Below the pieces are notes generated by a model. It made no database searches. It was given only the letters and a program-made list of their open reading frames with translations, and was not told the DNA's origin. Source: Tetragonia tetragonoides (lineage: Eukaryota > Streptophyta > Magnoliopsida > Caryophyllales > Aizoaceae). From it: a stretch of 64,000 bases of DNA. Below are positions 36,517 through 47,591 of this stretch, one piece after another (position 1 is the stretch's first letter; each line of letters starts with the position of its first letter). Where the stretch lies: NCBI GenBank assembly GCA_038025085.1, contig CM076148.1:20130501-20194500 (forward strand), in the 5' to 3' direction. The position numbers were made by a program, and so were the translations under genes.

Positions 36517-37172
36517 TTCAGCAAAGTTGGCACATTTGACTCAATTCGGGGTCTAATTGAGAGATATAGGTTGTAATTGAAACCTATCTCTTCACATTTA
36601 GCAAATAGCATATAAGTTCCAATGATCGACCTTACATTGTAGGTCTAAGAAACATTCTTGCTTTGAATAGTTCTCAGTTCTCATGCATAATAGTTTGATA
36701 TGCTATAACAATTAGACATGTTGGTCTTATACGATTGATAAACAATAACATTCACAAATCACACATCGAGGCTCCATACTATTTTAGTAGGGCAGTAAAC
36801 AATGACATTTAATTGCATACAATACATGCTTAGCCTTTGGCTCACAATTGATATGATCATGCTCAATGAAAATTTTGCCATAATTCCAACATGGATTTCC
36901 CATCATGTCTTGGCAATAATGAGATAGCATTTTGAAGCTATTAGTCAACCATGCAATTATGTGATAAAATGATTATATAAAACAAATTATCCACGACAAT
37001 CATATGATCAAATGAAATAGTTTTGCAATGAGATAGTTTGCAAAATAAATAACAATACGAATATTTGTTGCCTATGCAACTACACCAACATCAATCTTGA
37101 CCACGCAGCGTCATCACAATAATTAAGATTTTAATATAACTCAAATAAAACTAGTAAAGCAATCAATTAGTT
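36517..37172. other. Spacer between gag and the extra ORF
   Basis: AT-rich sequence of the gypsy leader without coding potential. It could contain splice or leader signals for gag expression, but none is recognisable. Confidence 0.5.
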
Positions 37173-38075
37173 CTATTTGACACTCGCACGGTTTTGCCTC
37201 GAGCCAGGGGGCTTGTCATGATCATCCTTCCTCCTACGCTTCACCTCCTTACAAGGCGTGTATGGGTAGGCATAACCACCAAACTTCTGGGAGATGAAGC
37301 GCTTCCTAAAATCATCTGCGTGTTTGCGTTCCTTGGTCCAACAGTACTCACACATGCCCATCGGTGCAGGCATTAACACGTGATTCACCTTCCACTCGAA
37401 TACGGACATACAAACTCATGTGCGACACCCTTAAAGCAGAGAGCCCATCGCACACCTTCCACCATATTTCTTCTCGTGTAGGTAACCACTCTTGGAGACC
37501 TCGTCTTCGTACTTCTTCTTGAGTCCCATCCACGAATGGATGTTAGGCAGTCCGGCTAGCAGTTCCTCCACCCATAAGCCTTAATGTAGACTCGTGCGAT
37601 TCTCGTACTGATAATGCTGGATAGTAATGTAAGCACGTCGTATATAAATACGAATATCCTCAAGCTCAGCATCAGTATCAAAGAATGGCTCCATAGGAGG
37701 AGACCGATTTGCAACATGAGTAGGTACAACAACATGTGCAGGGTTGTTGTCGCTCTCGACACTAATATTTTCCAAATCCGGCATATTGTCATACCTATCA
37801 GCTGGGGTATACTCAGCCTCAGACTCAGAAGGATCCTCATCCTCATCATCAAGATCATCACGCGTGGCGTGGACAATAGGCGCGACATGCGCGGCGCATG
37901 CGGCCTCGTCGTGCGCGCCATGGTCGTGCGCGGCTTGATGACGCATGTTCGCGTTGTTTCCCGTTGACTCGCTATCCGAAGAAGCTAAGTACTCTACGAG
38001 TTGTGCACGGTGAGCTAGGGCGCGTACTCTTTGGTGTGCAGTCGACTTCCTTGTAGTTAATCTAGTCCTTGCCAT
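37173..38075 (-). pseudogene. Extra ORF between 5' LTR and gag, function unknown
   Basis: Starts at ATG 38075 (MARTRLTTRKSTAHQRVRAL) and runs about 164 codons in one frame. It has a basic N-terminus and a strongly acidic middle (DDLDDEDEDPSESEAEYTP). Continuations in other frames follow (EEVRRRGLQEWLPTREEIWW; then HVLMPAPMGMCEYCWTKERK and a basic tail, KEVKRRRKDDHDK). I infer one ancestral ORF of roughly 290 codons broken by two frameshifts. Two Cys and a His near the end could be a metal site. Extra ORFs at this position are known in some plant gypsy lineages, but I recognise no domain. It is 200 bp from the primer-binding site. Confidence 0.6.
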
Positions 38076-38252
38076 CTACATAAAGGCAATCAAATAATAA
38101 GAACTTTATAAATCACAAACAAAGTGATTTCAAATAATTCCTATCTTCTAGGACTACTAAGCTCAATGACTTTAATTACATTTTACTTTCCCCAAAATTA
38201 AACTAATCTTTATTAATTCATTAATTAATCCTAAGCAACCTTTTAAACCAAT

Positions 38253-38265
38253 GGCTCTGATACCA
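38253..38265 (-). promoter_or_regulatory. Initiator tRNA-Met primer-binding site of the gypsy element
   Basis: On the minus strand TGGTATCAGAGCC lies 2 nt after the LTR end (GTGTTACA aa TGGTATC). This is the standard plant LTR-retrotransposon primer site complementary to the 3' end of initiator tRNA-Met. It fixes the element's orientation. Confidence 0.95.
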
Positions 38266-39532
38266 TTTGTAACACCCCCGAATTTACAACGATTTTCTGG
38301 GAGCTATCGACGTCGTTGTGCACGACTCGACACCACTGAACCATCACAAACCCAAAGGCGCTACTGCAACATTTATCGCTAAGGAGTAAATGCTAAACAA
38401 AAAAGAAGTCTAGGCATCAAAGGAGCTTACTAAGGAAAATAAAACAATCAAAAACAGTTAATATCAGAGTTGTCTATAAAGTGAGGTAAAAACCATTAAA
38501 CCAATTTATTACAACTTGTCTTCAAAGGGCACAAACCAAAAATCCCAACAAACCAAACTGAACAAGAGAGTTCTAAAAACTGACGCCAACTCTAACTTCC
38601 AAGCTGTACGTCCTTACTCGACTAAACCTGCATTTTGGTTTCTGCAATACCCAGCATTTTCATATTATTTTCTAAAATTAGGAATAATTTCTTTTGTGCA
38701 TTTCTTTTGAGTAATGTTAGTAAATTGGTTATTGCTGAATAATCTTATCATGTTAAAGAGCATTTTTTTTTTTTGTAGAAGGACGTTTATGCGCAATTTC
38801 AGTTTTAGTTTAGCATGCCCACAAATAAGAATTTAGGTAGAAATATAAATAGCCAAAGAGGTGTTTAATTAGAATTCTAGAAAATTAAGAATTTGAGGTG
38901 GCAAAACTTATTTGGGCAAAGAACTCTAGAAGGTAGTAATCTTCTTGGACAATCGAAGGAAAAGTACGTGGATTAGCTTTAGGGGTCCAATCAGGAAATC
39001 TCATAAGAATAGCCATATACTAAGCAAAGCCTTAACCGACCTCCCCTTCCCTTCTAAACCATTTTCTCTCTCTTCCTCTCATATTTTTCTTCTTGCTTAG
39101 GCTGCCTCTGTTCTGTTCGCAAAAACCCACCAGCAACGGCGGTAATCGAAATAAAACTAGACCCATCACTTGAATCCAGCCGACAGTTGGGTCTTTGGGC
39201 GTCCTTAGTTCGATTAGATCAGCACATCCCTATTTCCTTCCACTTTTTAGTAATTGGGTAATCTCCTTTGCAAATTCAGATTTGAATTAATCTGAATTGA
39301 GCTAGTAGATATTAGAATTTTCAATTAGAACTTATAAGTAGCAATTGGTGACATTAAGTTACTGATTGTGATAGATAGAAGCTAGCTAGATAGTGGCATA
39401 GCTAATTAGAAGGAGAACGACAATTTGAGGTAGTCATTACGTCTACTAACGTACGATTCCCGTTTTTCATTTGATTTAAGCATAGTTTGTGCATATGTGA
39501 TTTATGTGCCATGTGAAGCTGTTGTCGTGTTT

Positions 39533-40490
39533 TGTACTTAGGGGTCACAAACAACCGTGAGGGGCAGTCTTACGGCCTTTAAAAAGGTCATAAATAAGAT
39601 CGAGGACTATCTTAGAGTAGGTCGTTCTCTATTCGAACCTACTCCTCCACCCCCAATTCCGGGTTGACTGTGGACACGGTCAACGGTGATAGTCGGTTTC
39701 TAGTCACTTGATAGAACTCCACACCTATATGCATAATTTGACCAACTGTTCGACCTTTTCGGGGAGTTGGTAGTGCTTTTCGATGCGTGGTTCAAATTGA
39801 CTATCACGTTGATAATTAACCTTGTTATTCGACAAGGCTTTTTGGCGTTGTGTTGGGATTGCGAATACCTTTACTTTAACGAGAAGGGTGCTAGGGAGAT
39901 TTGAATACTATTAATTCGGAAAAAGACATTCATTTGATTGATGTAAACAAAGTACAAATGGGAGGATTTAATGGAATATGATACACTAAATTACGTTTAA
40001 TCTACTCCTAAAACTACGACTACACTAGAGACTACATTACTCTACTCCTATTAACGCGTCTTTGCGATGAGACTCAGTCTCCAAAGGAACGGTGGGACGC
40101 TTCCCCAAACAAAACCGCCACATTGCGAAACCGCCACTTTGCGGTGGGACCCTGTCCAATCTTCTTCCTTGCTCCATCGATCCTATTTATAGGAAAATAG
40201 GAGAGTCCTTGGTCCTCTAGTAAGTAGTAACCGCCCATTATTCAATCATGGGTGGAGTGTAGTCAACCACTACCCCATATCCTTCTTTGAATGGTTAACA
40301 CATTCACTTCATGGGTAGTGCTTAATTGGGTAGTTTTTGTAGGAAATAACTACCATGACTAGTGTATTAGTGGGTAGTGGTAGGAGATAGTGTAAGTTGT
40401 CCATTTCAACCACTATCTTTGTTCATAAGTAATAATATATTTTTGTAATATATTTTTATTGGAGTATCGATCTATTCAAAATGTCCCGGT
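39533..40490 (-). mobile_element. Solo LTR related to the Tat-like LTR at 58488-59358
   Basis: Plus-strand start TGTACTTAGGGGTCACAA matches TGGCACTTAGGGGTCACAA at 58487, and similarity continues through 'cgtgaggggcag.c.tacgg', 'aaaaaggt' and 'ctatcttagag.aggtcgtt'. A minus-strand TATA box (CCTATAAATAGG, about 40182-40194) fits minus orientation. The right border is uncertain (about 40440-40500) and no target duplication was found. Confidence 0.55.
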
Positions 40491-41193
40491 AGATTATTTT
40501 CGAGTATAACAGAAGCATTCGGGAATTGTACGACAGTAGCTATTCTATTGAAGTTTAAGTTATGCTTATATGAGTTTCATTAGGCAAGTAGCTAAAAGTA
40601 AGCTTGGATGAAATCTTAGATAACCTGTGTGAAGTAGTTATTGTTCATGAACTCTATAAAAGCTTCCCTTTGCTGTTCTGTGTGTTCTGTATGAAAGCTA
40701 TGACCTGCTTTGTGTGTAATATTAGATGGAAAGTGAAGTTCTGATCAGTAAGGTAAATTCTTATAGAGCATGTAATATATGTTCAGGTGGTTATGTATAT
40801 AAGTAAGGATGTTTTTAAAGCCTAACCAAGTTGAAAGAGAAACGAGAACTATGATATGCGGAGTACCCTGTGCTTGAGAATAAGTAACAAGCTTCAGTAG
40901 AGTTAAAGTAAAAGTTTTAAGAAATCATGCATAGTGATTCAAGTAAAAAGAATGTGCCTATGTTAGAATGAAACTCTAGTTGATTGGATGAGTTATGAAG
41001 AAAGGTATGTGCTTTGTGTTGATATTGACATGAATGATGATAAGACCTACTCAAACAAAGAGATATACAAGTTACAAGCTAATTAAGCTATTAAAAACGT
41101 AAAGACAAATATGGCTTTGGGAGCAAGGAACCTATAGGTACTCAAATTGTGTTATAATGAGTTTATGGGGGACGTCTCTGAGTTTTGAATTGT

Positions 41194-41354
41194 GCCCCCA
41201 AGATGTGGTAATGATCAGCAGTTTCTTCTCGTATATGAGAAGAGCCCCCAAGATGTGGCTATCTAGTTACAGATTACATATAACACATTTGGCCTCCAAG
41301 ATGTGGCTTGACTCCCAAGATGCGGTCAAGGGTTTCAATGCCCCCAAGATGCGG
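41194..41354. repeat. Five copies of a CCCCCAAGATGYGG motif
   Basis: gcccccaagatgtgg at 41194, 41244 and (one change) 41292; variants ctcccaagatgcgg at about 41312 and gcccccaagatgcgg at 41340. Spacing is irregular (50, 48, 20, 28 bp), so this is not a simple tandem array. It lies in the downstream half of the second-family LTR. Confidence 0.85.
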
Positions 41355-42449
41355 CGGCCCTATGAACCTAACTCCCTTATGCCCAGCTAAAGTTAATATG
41401 ACAATAGTAAAAGCCAATAAGAAAAGCTAAGTTATTTAATGTTAACTACACTGTAGCTTCGTAACCTCTTAGAGTTGCTATATCAAGTTGGCTATGCTTG
41501 GCAATCTCTCATGTTTGCTATAATAAGTATGTGACGTACTAAACAAGAATGACCAAGGTAAGAGCTAATAGTAGCCTTCTATATGAACTGCAAAACATGA
41601 AAAGTGTTGTAAAAGAAATGGTTGACTATACTTCTCTTTGATCTTTATTTCTAAAATGAATTTAAAGCTGTTTTTACATGGTAGAGTAATGGTTGCTGAG
41701 TTTCGGCTGATGTTTGTGAAAATCTTTGTTTTTCGCATGTAAGGATCACTTCGGGAAGGGGAGCATGTGTGGCCTGTTATATTAGAAATTTGGGAATTAT
41801 ATTATTAAATAAATAATGTGGCACACTCAATACACTCTCACTTTTAATTAAATTGAAAGGCAAGGCACTTCCAGGAAGCTATCTTAAGAATAGTAATTTC
41901 CCCCTTCAGTACAGACGTCTTAGGGAAATTCTACTCCCATGATACAATGCCTTCACACTAGAATCAAAAAGCCTGTACAACTATTTGATTCTTGACCAAG
42001 AACTCCATATACTCACTATTTGTGTGTGATAGTGTTTGTGAAAATACACTTTTGTCATTACTCATATCTCATGGGTAATCAAATGCTCAAATGGTGGTTG
42101 GTATTTATAGATGTTGAAACAACCATTAAATCTCTTCTCAAGAGATGTGCTTGTTCATTTGAAAATGAAAAGACACAATGTTTCACTTGTGCTTGTTCAT
42201 TTAGAAATGACAAGATACAATGTTTCACTTATACATGCCTCTTGGTATAAGGCATGTCTCTTTTCCCAAAAGACACATTGGTTCATTTTGAGACAACCCA
42301 ACTACCACCATAAGAAATATTAATTATTTAGTGTATTTCTATTGTGATTTTAGAAAAATACTCATAAAATAATTTTGAATAAATATAAAATATAATATTT
42401 ATTTATTTGAAAATGCTTTAATATTTTTTAAATTTAAAAATATACAACA

Positions 42450-43015
42450 ATCCCCCACTCATTTTCAAATAATAAAAACAGCCTAACAAGTGCTTCTCTA
42501 AGTGAATTGAGTATATACTGCATAATACATGCTCTAAGGTGGACCTACCCTTTAACCTTAGAGTTGAACATTTTTCTATAAAGAAGAATATTCGTACTAC
42601 ACAGGAGTTCTTGATCTACACAAAAGACAGCGCGTTATAAATAGGGCTATGCGCTTATCCTTTTTTAGCAAGTACTCTCAGAGCCTACCAAAAACTCTTA
42701 GAATGCGGCCTCTAACATTCTTACTTGCAAAGGCAATCTCTTCAAGAGTGTCCACAACCGCTTTATCACTCCATCAAAATGACTAAGAGATTGTTATGGA
42801 TTTAAAATCCAACCTTCTTGTTGTGGATTAAACAGTGCATTAAGTCAAATATGGGATTTTATAAAAATAAATAAATGCACTGGAAATGTTTCACCTCTAT
42901 GACAACATTTCACAATAGAATATTGTTTGCATTGCCCTTTAACTTTAGTCATAAAATATTAATTCAAAAAATAAATTAAAATATTTATGATAAAGTAGGA
43001 TACAAAGCAAGTCTT
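42450..43015 (-). other. 3' untranslated part of the deleted copia element
   Basis: Non-coding sequence between the RNase H stop and the 3' LTR. It contains the polypurine tract next to 42449. No other feature seen. Confidence 0.6.
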
Positions 43016-43778
43016 TTATTTCTTATTTGGTAGCAATCCCATACCTCCCATGACTTGACAAATTCTCTCCCCTGAGAGAGGCTTAGTAAGAGGATCTGCC
43101 AATATTTGATCTATTGGCATGTACTCAATAGTCACTCTGCCTTTTTTAACAGCCTTTCTCACATAATTATATTTTATTGAAATATGACGGCTATGATTAG
43201 ACAAGCTCTTATTTTTAGTAAAATGAATGGCTGCCTGATTATCACAGTATAATGTGATAGGTTCATTAAACAAAAGGAATACACCTTAAAAACCTCTTCG
43301 TTCACACTAGTTCCTTGCATGCCATAGACATGGCCACAAACTCCGATTCCATAGTGGATAGAGCTATGCAAGATTGTTTCTTGGAAGATCAAGACATAAT
43401 TGCACCACCAATGGTAAATACTCACCCACTTGTAGATTTGGAATTAGAATTATCATTTACCCAATTAGCATCACTATAACATTCCAAAACTGGTGAAGTA
43501 GGATTATAGTGCAAAGAATAATTTAATGTATGCTTTACATATCTCATAACTCTTTTAACCTCGACCTAATGTTCTTCACTAAGGCTGCTAGTGAATCTAC
43601 TAAGTATGCTTAAAGCACACACCAAATTTGGTCGAGTATAATTCATAGCATACATTAGACTACCAATAATTTTGGCATACTCTTTTTGGTTCACATGAGA
43701 ACCTTGATTTTTAACTAACAACAACAACTCAACAACATAAAGAGTAATCAATACTTTATATTCTCTTGCTTCACACAA
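43016..43778 (-). pseudogene. Copia RT/RNase H remnant
   Basis: Minus-strand pieces: YAKIIGSLMYAMNYTRPNLV (RT-RNase H connection), a Cys/Ser-rich RNase H core broken by frameshifts (about 43280-43480, including the conserved 'STMESEFVAM'-like stretch in a shifted frame), and ITLYCDNQAAIHFTKNKSLS ... ADPLTKPL near the C-terminus, ending LLPNKK at 43016. At least two frameshifts. It cannot encode an active enzyme. Confidence 0.9.
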
Positions 43779-44832
43779 TCATCCACTTTGTTTTTCTTGA
43801 AAAAACAAAACTTTTAATCACTTTTTTAAATTTCAAGTACCATTGTCTCGATACTTGTTTAAGACAGTATAAAGACTTTTTCAATTTACATAATTTATAC
43901 TCTTACTCTTTAATTAATATTCTACAACAGGTTAATTACCCCCACTAGTCTTGATCATCTCTTGATCATCAACATTATTAGAACCCTCACTAGTCCCAAT
44001 AAATTGAGAAATATCAAAAAGATTCTCAGTAGACAACTGTAGTGGATAATCTCATGATATGCACAAATTCTAAACATACTTGCCATGAAACTTAAATAAT
44101 AATTTTCAAATTCAATCACATGAACTCAGATAAAATCTATTAAAAGTATGTACCATTTTTGGCTATCATCACTCAATAGAAAATATCAAACAATATACAT
44201 TGAGTGCAACTAAAATTTAACATGCTCAACATGTATACAGATTCTACATATGCATAAAAGATCCCATGAACACCAATTCGATTTATATATAATGTGACAA
44301 GATCAATAATTTTAAACAATATGCATATATAAACTTTTCATATGCATAAATATTGGTCAATCTTCATATCATGTAATTAAATCATTACCTTATATATTAC
44401 TACCACGTAACAATACCTCTATATTAAACAAAGAAACCACCAACGTCAAATAACATGATCATAATGGTTAACAAGCATTACATCACCAATTCAGATGCAT
44501 GAATCACATTACTATTATCATCACATAGTAATTAATTGAAAGCTATATCACGCAAGTTTCATGTTATCAAACAAACAGTAAACTTAACAAGTAACTATAA
44601 CAAAATTTACTTATCTCATTTCCAGGCTAGACATTTGGGTTCCAAGATTGCACCGGTTTGTGAAAGACCACTAAGCGACATTCACATTTCCGACGACTAA
44701 CCATCATTTGGCTTTTATTATACGTATCACGCACTCCCATTTTCAATGGGTTAAGTCACACTCCGATAACATACACACATCCTATTAATATCTTGAGCGT
44801 TTGCCTTATCACCGAAGACTCTATTGGATAAT
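43779..44832 (-). other. Residual internal sequence of the deleted copia element
   Basis: AT-rich, with no recognisable gag or pol translation on either strand. It occupies the place of the missing gag-pol region. Confidence 0.55.
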
Positions 44833-44969
44833 TTACTATTCTTAAATTGTTATATTAGAAATTTGGAGATTATATTATTAAATAAATAATGTGGCACACT
44901 CAAGACACTCTCACTTTTAATTAAATTGAAAGGCAAGGCGCTTCCAGGAAGCTATCTTAAGAATAGTAA
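44833..44969 (-). promoter_or_regulatory. Self-complementary leader: candidate self-priming site of the second copia element
   Basis: On the minus strand, TTAAGAATAGTAA begins 2 nt after the 5' LTR (plus 44833-44845). Plus-strand TTAAGAATAGTAA also occurs in the LTR at 44957-44969, so the element RNA carries two perfectly complementary 13-mers separated by a 111-nt loop. The position and length copy those of the first copia element although the sequences differ. No TGGTATCAGAGC-like sequence is present. Confidence 0.6.
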
Positions 44970-47591
44970 TTTCCCCCTTCGGTATAGACGTCTTAGGGAA
45001 ATTCTACTCCCAGGATACAATGCCTTCACACTAGAATCAAAAAGCCTGTACAACTATTTGATTCTTGACCAAGAACTCCATATACTCAATATTTGTGTGT
45101 GATAGTGTTTGTGAAAATACACTTTTGTCATTACTCATATCTCATGGGTAATCAAATGCTCAAATGGTGGTTGGTATTTATAGATGTTGAAACAACCATT
45201 ACATCTCTTCTCAAGAGATGTGCTTGTTCATTTGAAAATGAAAAGACACAATGTTTCACTTGTGCTTGTTCATTTAGAAATGACAAGATACAAAGTTTCA
45301 CTTATACATGCCTCTTGGTATAAGGCATGTCTCTTTTCCCAAAAGACACATTGGTTCATTTTGAGACAACCCAACTACCACCACAAGAAACATTAATTAT
45401 TTAGTATATTTTTATTGTGATTTTAGAAAAATACTCATAAAATAATTTTGAATAAATATAAAATATAATATTTATTTATTTGAAAATGCTTTAATATTTT
45501 TAATATTTAAAAATATACAACATGGTCGTCCCACTTAGGCATATCAGTTGTATTTAGCTCACAATAGTTCACTAGATTATTTTGGTTATAATTACAGTTT
45601 TGGAAATTTTTTCTGGTTATAAGTTACGTTTAGAAAGACAGGAATTTTTTCCTTTGGCCATTGTTAGGGATGTTAGTTGGTTGTGAATATGTTTAATGTA
45701 GGTAATATATATATAAGCCGATAACTTGGGATGCCTATTTATAAAGGAAACTCTACCGGATTTTCGGCTTGAGTTACTTGTTTATTTATTTATTTATGCT
45801 AGCCTTGTATTTTTATCTTAGAAATACGGCGATGACACCCCAGAATTAGGTTAATAAGAGCTTCCACTTATTCGTAAATCAACTTTAAAATAGGTAAGAA
45901 ATTTTGGGGTGTTACAATTTCCGTGACGGAAACAAAATAAGGAAGAAAAGAAAAGAAACAAAAATCAGATAAACTGAATAAACGTCATCCGTATCCAGTA
46001 AAAACATTTCGCAAATCTTACCTGAGGTTTTAGAAGAATCATTGAAATTCATTTGTATACGCACATAAGCATATAATCAAGCATACACATAACGACAATC
46101 TTTTACATGCAATTCTTGTATAGTGATCAAACCAAATACGACATAGACCATAATCCGTCTTGATTAGAGAGATATGAGAGAGCGAATCGAACAGCGATTA
46201 CCCATACTGTTCATCCAAGATACAATCACGCCATGGACTTAATGACTCTAGTGTGCACACTACCTCTCTTATAATAAGCGAGTCTAGAGGACTTAATAAA
46301 TGAGGAATGATCCGTCCTAGACACCCTATGAGGTGTTCATAAGTAACTTGGGAATCACGCATCCCTTGAACTACACCATTAGGTGTAATTCTGATTGCTC
46401 GACTACTCCTAGTGATCCATTAGGAGTCTTACTCTCATTTAATTTAATTCACATAATTTGTATTGGTTGACGTAGTGGTACTACGAGACCACGACTTACT
46501 AATTCATTTCATGCTCCTGACAATGAATAGTAAATAACGACGATGATGATAATTCAATACGATGAGAATTAAACATGCTTTAATTTAATGATGATAATTC
46601 AACAAAGATGACATGCAATGTATAGCACAATTTCGACATAGCACTTCGTCTGGGTAATATGATATCCAAAAATCACAAATCATCCAACTACATCCAACGA
46701 TAAATATATAGGTGCTCACTAGCACTCAATAATACCCATACCAATTAGCAAATATTAAATAACATATTAATACTAATAAATCGTCATTCAACAATTGTCC
46801 AAATACCAACATACGAACTAATTAATTCTCAAGACATGATAATATCGACATGCTCATTATAATTCATAACTACAGCAGTAAACATGCTTATTAAATTTCA
46901 TAATAACGACGATATAACTTAATCATGCTTTGCATATTAAATTCACCACAATTTCCCAATTAGCACATAACACATCCAAATAGTTTTGATGGGGCTTTGG
47001 ACGAAGGTAGCCATGAGTGCTTACCACTGAAACTCTACCAAACAGTACGTAAGCTACGCGTACAAAGATTATCACGCTTGCTCGTTAGGCCCTAATTAAA
47101 AACAATTACCAAATCAATATTTATTGATTACGAAAATCCAAACAGCAACGAAATATTAATTTGATATTTTTATTAAATTTCTTGATATTCCAGTCAATCT
47201 AAACTATTGAAAATCCGCATTCGGGTTCCAAACTAGTGCAGAAAAATTAAAATCTGCCGAAAATACAAAAAACCTGCACGAGAAATCCGAAAACGCGAAA
47301 CACAAAACCACGTCTGTGGTCCACACGCCTCCACCACGTCCACCACCCTGGTGGTCCGGTGACTCTCTAACCAGAGCCGGTGGTGGCGGTGCGTCCACCG
47401 TGGTGGCTAACGGCGACCATAACGAAAGAGAGAGAAAGAAAGAGAAAACAAAGGAAAGAGAGAGATGTTGTTGTGGTAGGGCATCGCGAAGTCTAGAGAG
47501 AGAAGCTGCTGCGGTGCGTGATAAGGCAAAATTGCTATTGTGCACCAACCACCATTTTTGCTCGTTTTCAATGGGTAAGAATGGAAAGTGA

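Larger units (their letters stand above)
41775..45522 (-). mobile_element. Internally deleted Ty1/copia element with full LTRs
   Basis: The two LTRs (41775-42449, 44848-45522) are both exactly 675 bp and differ by only a few bases. TSD is tggcc/tggtc (one mismatch). The minus-strand polypurine tract AGTGGGGGAT adjoins 42449, so the right LTR is the 5' one. Only the end of RT-RNase H remains. Gag, protease, integrase and most of RT are deleted. A minus-strand TATA box (TATAAATA, about 45175-45183) is in the LTR. It has no tRNA-type primer site. Confidence 0.92.
38643..45916 (+). mobile_element. Solo LTR of a second family with two nested elements
   Basis: Starts TGCAATACCC and ends GGGGTGTTACA. 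Flanks gtttc (38638-38642) and atttc (45917-45921) form a target duplication with one mismatch, and joining them restores the host LTR sequence 'ggtttccgtgacgg'. A TATA-like 'aaatataaatagcc' is at about 38841. Without the nested LTR (39533-40490) and copia element (41775-45522) it is about 2.5 kb. It has no coding sequence of its own. The 40491-41774 part is non-coding LTR sequence, including a repeated CCCCCAAGATG motif. Confidence 0.75.
29187..47470 (-). mobile_element. Broken Tekay/Del-like Ty3/gypsy element with several nested insertions
   Basis: Order on the minus strand: 5' LTR (47470 to 38268, interrupted), tRNA-Met primer site, an extra ORF, gag, protease, reverse transcriptase, an inserted inverted solo LTR, part of integrase, and a truncated 3' LTR (30995 to 29187). 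The LTR terminus on this strand is ...GGGGGTGTTACA. Protease and RT sequences ([23 protein letters not shown]) resemble the Tekay/Del chromovirus lineage, but no chromodomain survives. Large deletions around RNase H and between integrase and the 3' LTR make it inactive. Confidence 0.85.
38268..47470 (-). repeat. 5' LTR of the gypsy element, split by a 7.3 kb nest
   Basis: Present as 38268-38642 and 45917-47470. Both parts align collinearly with the uninterrupted copies at 29187 and 54208. The right end is not the expected ...GTATCACA. Similarity fades in the GA-rich leader near 47470, where the DUF4283 ORF unit begins, so this LTR has lost its U3. Exact end uncertain. Confidence 0.75.

Noticed and set aside
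42020..42323. Cys/Phe-rich frame in the copia LTR, repeated at 45093-45396
   Set aside because: It recurs only because LTRs are duplicated; the region is a U3 with short internal repeats and lies antisense to the element. No sign of a real gene.
29187..47470. Endogenous pararetrovirus
   Set aside because: An integrase core with DDE motifs and true LTRs with a tRNA-Met primer site identify a Ty3/gypsy retrotransposon.
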